From assembly GCA_036346395.1 (NCBI GenBank), contig CM070594.1, positions 16,711,385 through 16,775,384 on the forward strand: DNA of 64,000 nt, given 5' to 3'. The notes under the pieces are model-generated. The model did not search any database, was not told the origin of the DNA, and was given only the letters and a program-made list of their open reading frames with translations. The DNA is from Hsuehochloa calcarea. Its lineage: Eukaryota > Streptophyta > Magnoliopsida > Poales > Poaceae. The translations under genes were made by a program, and so were the position numbers. Of this stretch, positions 58,594 through 64,000 are shown piece after piece (positions within the stretch are counted from its first letter, which is position 1; each line of letters begins with the position of its first letter).

Positions 58594-61500
58594 GGACCGG
58601 GACCGGGACCCCGCTATTAAGCTCTTCGGCCGCACCATCCTGCTCCTCGACGCCGCCGCCGCCGCCGCCGAGGTGAGCAGCCGCAGCTTCAGCTTTTCGA
58701 ATCTTTCTTGGTTGGGGAGTTGGTATGGTCATTCATTACCTTGCCGGCCGTTTCTTGGAAAGGTGAAGGTGAAACGAATCAACTCGGGTTCCCTTTCCTT
58801 TCCTTTCCTTTCCCTTTGGATGCGTGCGCCTTTTCTTCTTTCTTGTCTGCTTTTGCGCTGTCAATGCGCTTTTGTTTCTCCTTTTCCTCTTTTCTTGTTT
58901 GAAGATATGTGTTTGAGTGGCGGATTAATTGTTTTGATTTATGTGCCATTTTGCGTTGTTAAAAATCATTGTTTTCCTGCCATGTTGTTTGATGCAATTT
59001 TGAACCACATTTCGCCCTTTTCCTTTTCTTTGTTTTTAATGCCGAGTGACTTTTGGATTGATCATCGATTGAGCTAGTTTTTCTCCCCTGTTTACGCCTA
59101 GACAATAGAAATACCATGTTTTTCCCTCCTCCCTCTTGGGGAATTTGCCTAGTCTTAAGAACCTCATTTCATTCCGTAGCTGGTACGGTTATTTTTGCCT
59201 CTTCTGTTTGTGGCTTGGAACTCTATTTTATGTTTCTTGAACTCTTGGCAGCATTTAGGCTCCAGGGGATTGATTGGGTTACCTTATCGGTTTTTTTGGG
59301 GGTGCTAGGAGCCTTCTTGATTTGACAGGATGTAACACCTTGAATTGGTACGCTAGGAGCCTGCTTGTCCTGATAGTCTGTACCTTGAAAGAGCCTGCTT
59401 GTCCTGATAGTCTGTACCTTGAAAGGATAACACTTTCGGTTTCCTTTTGAGAAAGGAACGGTTTTGTATTGAAAAGGGAACAGTAAAACAAATCCTTATA
59501 TTTTAACTTACATCAGATGTTGTAAGGATTTATTTAACCTTTTGTTAGCAAATGAAAAATCAAAGTTAGGTTCTGTGAGTAAGTGTATCTGTTTTGAGTT
59601 TCAATTCAGGTATTTAACTTCCATTCTGTGTTTGTTACCATAAAAAGCATCTTGTTAAAACTAGGCAGGTCTGTTCTCCAGTAGTTATGATACACAACAG
59701 AACCTAAATGCTAAATTGGAGTCCTGGAAAAGTAGTGTTTATACTCTGGTTCTGGGATTAGAGGGAGACTTGGTTTGCAAACAGTACTGCTATCAACCTC
59801 TAAATGCAGTTATGGTTTTTGTTTTGGAACACCAAAGCTGCTGGATTCAGCTATGATTCATGATAGAACCAAAGCTATGCCAACCAGTTGGAACTATTGT
59901 TTAGATTGTTGGTGATGCTTGGTATACCGATGATGTATCAATATGTTTCAAAACATCAAAAATGAATTCTGAGCAACATAGCTGCAAGCAGAAACTCAAA
60001 TTGTGTCATATATGTCATTTGCTAACAGAACAAATTTACTATCCGTTGTAACAATTTCACATATCAAACTGATCCCCAATATAATTTTGCAACCTGCCTT
60101 AGAAATACAAATCCTGCTCATGTACATATTGCATTATAGTTAAGTACCAATGGTTTTGTAGTAAGTAGCTCTGATGCTAGCATAGGAACTATGAACTATG
60201 AAATGAAAGTTGTATTTCATCTTAATCTGGTGCTTTATTTTGAAACATAAGTGTGTTAGAATACTTCCAGAGTCACAACACTGGCTCCTTGAAAGGTGGT
60301 AATATATGAAGTTCTTAACAACCCCAAGTATGAAAGAGTTTTACTAGTGCAAGTGACTATAATAAAGAACATAGTGAGTCATGTAATTAATGGATAAACA
60401 TGAAAATAACCTGTACGTAACCGAAGGACATTGAAACGGCAATAACGCGTCGCATGGCAATGCAAATAAGCTATGACATGAGGTGGTTGTCATGACCTCA
60501 CATGATTTCAACAGCAGCTCTAATAAATTTTCCATGACCTTTTATACCCGAAGCGTCTGCATCGTTTTCAATATGCCATATTTACACGCCTCATAATAAT
60601 TAATTGCATCTCCAATTGCAATTAGGGAGAAAAATTCAGGTAAAAAAATTAGGGAGAAAAATGGTTACCGGATCACTGTTACTTTTTTTCTTCTAAAGTT
60701 TCAACTTTTTATTGCCTATGTTTTTAGCTAAATCGATCTGAAATTCTGCTTGGTGTTTTGTTTTTCATCTGTTGATATTGTCTAAATCTATGCTATGCCT
60801 ATTTGAAACATCAGTTTCATGCATCTTAAATAATCTGTTTCAGGTTATCACCAAGCTAACAAATGATGTAAAAAACAATGATGGCATATCATGTGTCCCA
60901 AACAAGCTTTTGAATGTCGAAGCAATTCCTTTTTGTTCCAAGAACAGTGAGGAGAATGACTTACAAGCTATCAGCAGACAGGGTGGAAAAATGGAAACTG
61001 ATTCCAAGTCCGAGGAAGTTAAGACTGAGTCTGATGTATCTGGCCAAGAGAAGGTACTCAAGAAGCCAGATAAGATTTTGCCATGTCCTCGCTGCAATAG
61101 CATGGAAACAAAGTTCTGCTACTTCAACAATTACAATGTTAACCAGCCCAGGCACTTCTGCAGGAAATGCCAGAGATATTGGACTGCCGGTGGAACTATG
61201 AGGAATGTCCCCGTAGGTGCTGGTAGACGCAGAAATAAGCATGCATCTCACTACCGTCATGCTATGATGCCATGTGATAATACGGTAGCTGCTCCTGGAG
61301 ATATTTCTGAAGTTAGTCACCATCAAGCACTTCCACTTCCAGGGCCAATTAAAGAAAACGAAACAGTTACAAAGTTTGGATCTGAAGTGCCAGTTGGTAA
61401 GTCCATGTCTTCAGTCCTCAATATTGGAGAGCATAAGAATACTGACCTTGTTTCCTTGGCCTCTGGTGATAATAAGGAAGAAAAATCATGTGCATCTTCT

Positions 61501-62241
61501 GCAGCAGTATCTGGTTGCTCAGAAAATCGGATGCCAGATAATGCAGTTAAAGAAGGGCCCAACAACGTGTCAGGATACTGTAATGGCGTGACATTGCCCC
61601 ACCCTCACATTCAGTCTTACCCCACCGGACCTGCTCTGGTCTTTCCCTGGAGTCCTGGGTGGAACAGTGTTGTTGTCATGGCAGCTACCCAGTGCTCAAC
61701 AGATCCTGTTCATGGGTTAGAAAATGCGAAGCCCAGTCCGCCTTCGTGGTCACCTCCATCGACGATGGCAGCTCCAGGAATTTGTACACCTGTTGTTCCC
61801 TTTCCTCTCGTTCCACCTTTCTGGAGCTGCATTCCTGGCTGGCCTAATGGAGTGTGGACTTCACCACGGCCTGGAAGTAATGGCACTGCAGTGCCATCTA
61901 TCCCTCCAGACAAAATTACTTGTCCAGGAAACAACTCTCCAACGTTGGGAAAGCATTTAAGAGAAGCAAACCTGCTGGAAGAAGAAAAGACAGAAAAGAA
62001 CCTATGGGTCCCTAAGACTCTTAGAATTGATGACCCAACTGAGGCTGCAAAGAGTTCAATCTGGGACAGTCTCGGCATTAAACCTGATGATGAGAAAGGC
62101 GTATTCAAGTCGTTCCAATCGAAGGTCATAAAAAATGGCAAGACACCAGAATCTCCTCGGGCTCTGAAGGCCAATCCAGCAGCATTTTCACGCTCAGTCA
62201 TTTCAGGAGAGGACTTGAGAAGCTTGCCGTTTGGTTTCTAA
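58580..62241 (+). CDS. CDF: Cycling Dof-type (CDF) zinc-finger transcription factor
   Basis: Two exons, 58,580-58,672 (31 codons, GAG|GTGAGC donor) and 60,844-62,241 (TTTCAG|GTTATC acceptor), phase 0, giving 495-496 residues. The N-terminus has the CDF signature DPAIKLFGRTI, then poly-Ala from a GCC repeat. The Dof finger starts at Cys112: CPRCNSMETKFCYFNNYNVN, then CRKCQRYWTAGGTMRNVPVG and a basic GRRRNK tail. It binds AAAG-core DNA in the nucleus. C-terminal CDF motifs are FWSCIPGWPNGVW, KTLRIDDPTEAAKSSIW...LGIK and ALKANPAAFSRS. In Arabidopsis these mediate contact with FKF1/GIGANTEA. CDFs repress or tune flowering and photoperiod genes and other stress outputs. The 2.17-kb intron and position of the first exon match the family. 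Confidence 0.95.
59357..59424. repeat. 34-bp perfect tandem duplication in the Dof intron
   Basis: A 34-bp unit beginning GAGCCTGCTTGTCCTGATAG and ending TACCTTGAAA is repeated exactly once without spacer (59,357-59,390 and 59,391-59,424). Confidence 0.95.
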
Positions 62242-63402
62242 TCTATGGCGTAATGGCACCATACCACCACCAAATGTTGCCCAAAGGAAGGCGAATATAT
62301 TACAGAATGGTCGCAGTGTTCCTCTCTATCATCGTCTTAAATTTTTATGTTGCTAGAGCGCAGCACTTCTATAGTCAACTCAAATCTGGTAAAGGAGTAC
62401 CAGTGCTGAACTTATTTTTGTGCCAATGTTTAGGTTGGTCAGAAGTCTCTGCTTCCCCAAGTCTATACATGTCTATACACCTTTTGCTGGCACCGGTCAA
62501 GTTTGAAGTATTGCTGCAGCATTGAAATGGGCAACCTGGTTCGCCAACCGAAGAGAAAGCATTGTGAGCTTGTATACGCTTGAGTTCAAAACGCGCTCCA
62601 TTTACAAGCACCAAATATATAGCTCTTACTGTGGTGGAGGTGAAAAATAGTTGTGATGTCTTCTCTCATTTTTAGGAGGATTTGTATATAGCTAGCATGT
62701 TCCCAAGTTCACGTAATGGTTGTTATGCTGACCTGCACCAAAAGCACAATTTACTTTGTTATATAACACTTTCTTAGCTTAATTTGAGAACTGAAATGAG
62801 ACCAGTTCAGTTTGGACATTGGTAAATCTGCCCCAAGTGATGCCATTTACAGCCACAAATTTATCTGAGTAAATTCTTTGATGTGAAGCATGCATACTCC
62901 TGTATCCGTCAGCGCTTACAGCACTGCTGACAGCATTTTAGCCTTTCTGCTTGGTAGCTTATTATGATAATTTGTTGTATTTTGCTTAGACGGAATTACA
63001 AACATGTATTTACCTCACTGAATCCTAGGGGTAAATAGCTCTGTTATGCGGAGGTGACAAAATGAACAAACTGATCAAAGTAAGAAGTGAATATACACAG
63101 ACAAATAAACATATGACCAACATAGAGGATATTTCTGGTAGAATAAGAGATCATATACACTGCACTATTCAATCATTCACCTTACAGCTATGTAGACCTA
63201 CACAAGGATGAAAATTCTCGTACATCAACAATTTCTATTTTCTTTTCAGTACATGTTAGATGAATACATACATACACCTCGGGGGCTAAATCTATCACCT
63301 TACAGCTAAATGAATTGACTCGTATGCACACCGAAAGGGTGAAAAAGAAAAAGGAAACGAAAATTAAAGAGAAGAAGAAACACTATAATTTCCCTGCCAG
63401 GG
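62242..63402. other. 3' regions of the convergent Dof and flippase genes
   Basis: The Dof 3' UTR probably covers the first several hundred bases. The flippase 3' UTR occupies the right part, read leftwards from 63,402. No other gene is seen; no unambiguous polyadenylation signal can be assigned. Confidence 0.5.
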
Positions 63403-63607
63403 TCACGAAAACGTTCTCATTGGAATTTCTGAGCGGTTCACCTGATTTACATCCTCCAATTTTTCCATCTCTCGGGCAATTTGAATATCACTGGGCCTAA
63501 AGTACTCCGTGAAAGTCTTGATTACAAAATGTGGGACCATTGCCGCAACAGGAATGATAAGCAGCAGTAGCCAAAACAAACCCGTCCCCATTATATGAAA
63601 GATGGCC
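63403..63607 (-). CDS. ALA: Phospholipid-transporting P4-ATPase (ALA family), last exon
   Basis: A terminal exon after a TTATTCCAG acceptor, read 63,607 to 63,403 with stop TGA or equivalent at 63,403-63,405. It encodes the end of the last membrane helices (GLFWLLLLIIPVAAMVPHFV) and the conserved tail FTEYFRPSDIQIAREMEKL, diagnostic for plant aminophospholipid flippases, then a short hydrophilic end (NRSEIPMRTFS). The protein moves phospholipids from the outer to the cytosolic leaflet with ATP, usually with an ALIS/CDC50 partner. The rest of the gene lies beyond the right edge. The Dof gene converges on it. Confidence 0.9.
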
Positions 63608-64000
63608 CTGGAATAATTGTTTCGCATCAGTTATTATGCAATATACTATATAGATAATCGCAAACAATAAAAAAAGTTACACTTCTTAGCAAATCCTACT
63701 TAAGAAAACATGATCTTAGTGCTCATTCTACTTGGAAGAAACACATACATGCTTGTAAAAGAACATAACTATGCTAAAAGATTTATAGTGCAAAAGCAAC
63801 ACAACAAAAATGTTATGGACATAGAAACAAAGAGATTTACAGGCTCACCCTCTCCATTGCAGTTATAAAATCTCCAAATGTATTTTGTTTCTCTGGACAA
63901 TTCATTGGTATAAAAGCTCAAGATTTATATTGTTCCTTTGGGCGATTCATTGGGGTGTGTGTGTACTGTGTCCACGGTAGCGCTGAATAGCTATTCTGCG
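63608..64000 (-). other. Intron of the flippase gene to window edge
   Basis: AT-rich sequence without a recognisable exon. The phrases GAATTGTCCAGAGAAAC and GAATCGCCCAAAGGAAC (minus strand) form a short diverged direct repeat at 63,890-63,955. Confidence 0.5.

Overview
This window is nuclear DNA from a grass (Poaceae). The evidence is spliced plant genes on both strands, plant CACTA transposons with TNP2-like and Ulp1-like genes, LTR retrotransposon pieces with initiator-tRNA-Met primer sites, and several MITE-like repeats. From memory, the gene set at the two ends (glucosidase II beta at the left; a CDF-type Dof factor followed by a P4-ATPase at the right) resembles a block on the short arm of rice chromosome 1. 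The species itself cannot be named from sequence alone.

Layout. (1) 1-5.8 kb: the first twelve exons of a minus-strand glucosidase II beta-subunit gene, which runs off the left edge. (2) 5.8-10.8 kb: an intergenic stretch with an LTR-like piece and a small MITE-like repeat, then a single-exon minus-strand gene (10,027-10,428). It ends in a PSY-type sulfated-peptide motif and has a clear TATA box. (3) 10.8-58 kb: nested and decayed transposons. These comprise a minus-strand LTR at 10.8-13.4 kb; a composite CACTA block at 16.46-27.78 kb carrying a decayed transposase gene, an internal terminal-repeat array and a decayed TNPA/Ulp1-like gene, with a solo LTR nested inside; a compact CACTA deletion derivative at 29,261-32,498 with a perfect 3-bp target duplication; MITE-like elements near 28.5, 33.4 and 36.4-37.1 kb; retroelement LTRs with primer-binding sites at 39.8 and 43.3 kb; a truncated minus-strand CACTA at 46.6-48.2 kb; more LTR-like sequence at 49.9-55.1 kb; and a decayed hAT transposase at 55.9-57.1 kb. 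(4) 58-64 kb: a two-exon plus-strand Dof transcription factor of the cycling-Dof (CDF) type, converging on the last exon of a minus-strand phospholipid-flippase gene (ALA family) that runs off the right edge.

The four host genes act in separate processes: N-glycan trimming in the ER, secreted peptide signalling, photoperiod/circadian transcription, and lipid translocation. Nothing suggests they work as a unit. The transposons do relate to one another. Three CACTA copies share terminal CACTACTAC sequences and alternating CACAGACGGTT/AACCGTCTGTG subterminal arrays. The two long LTRs at 10.8-13.4 and 22.15-24.0 kb are relatives in opposite orientation. Four LTR-like segments share a small module: a GAGTAC...GTACTC palindrome followed by a short acidic terminal exon.

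All intron boundaries come from reading GT/AG sites and phase by eye, and all family names come from recognised motifs rather than searches. Limits of transposon remnants are approximate unless a target duplication or terminal motif is cited.
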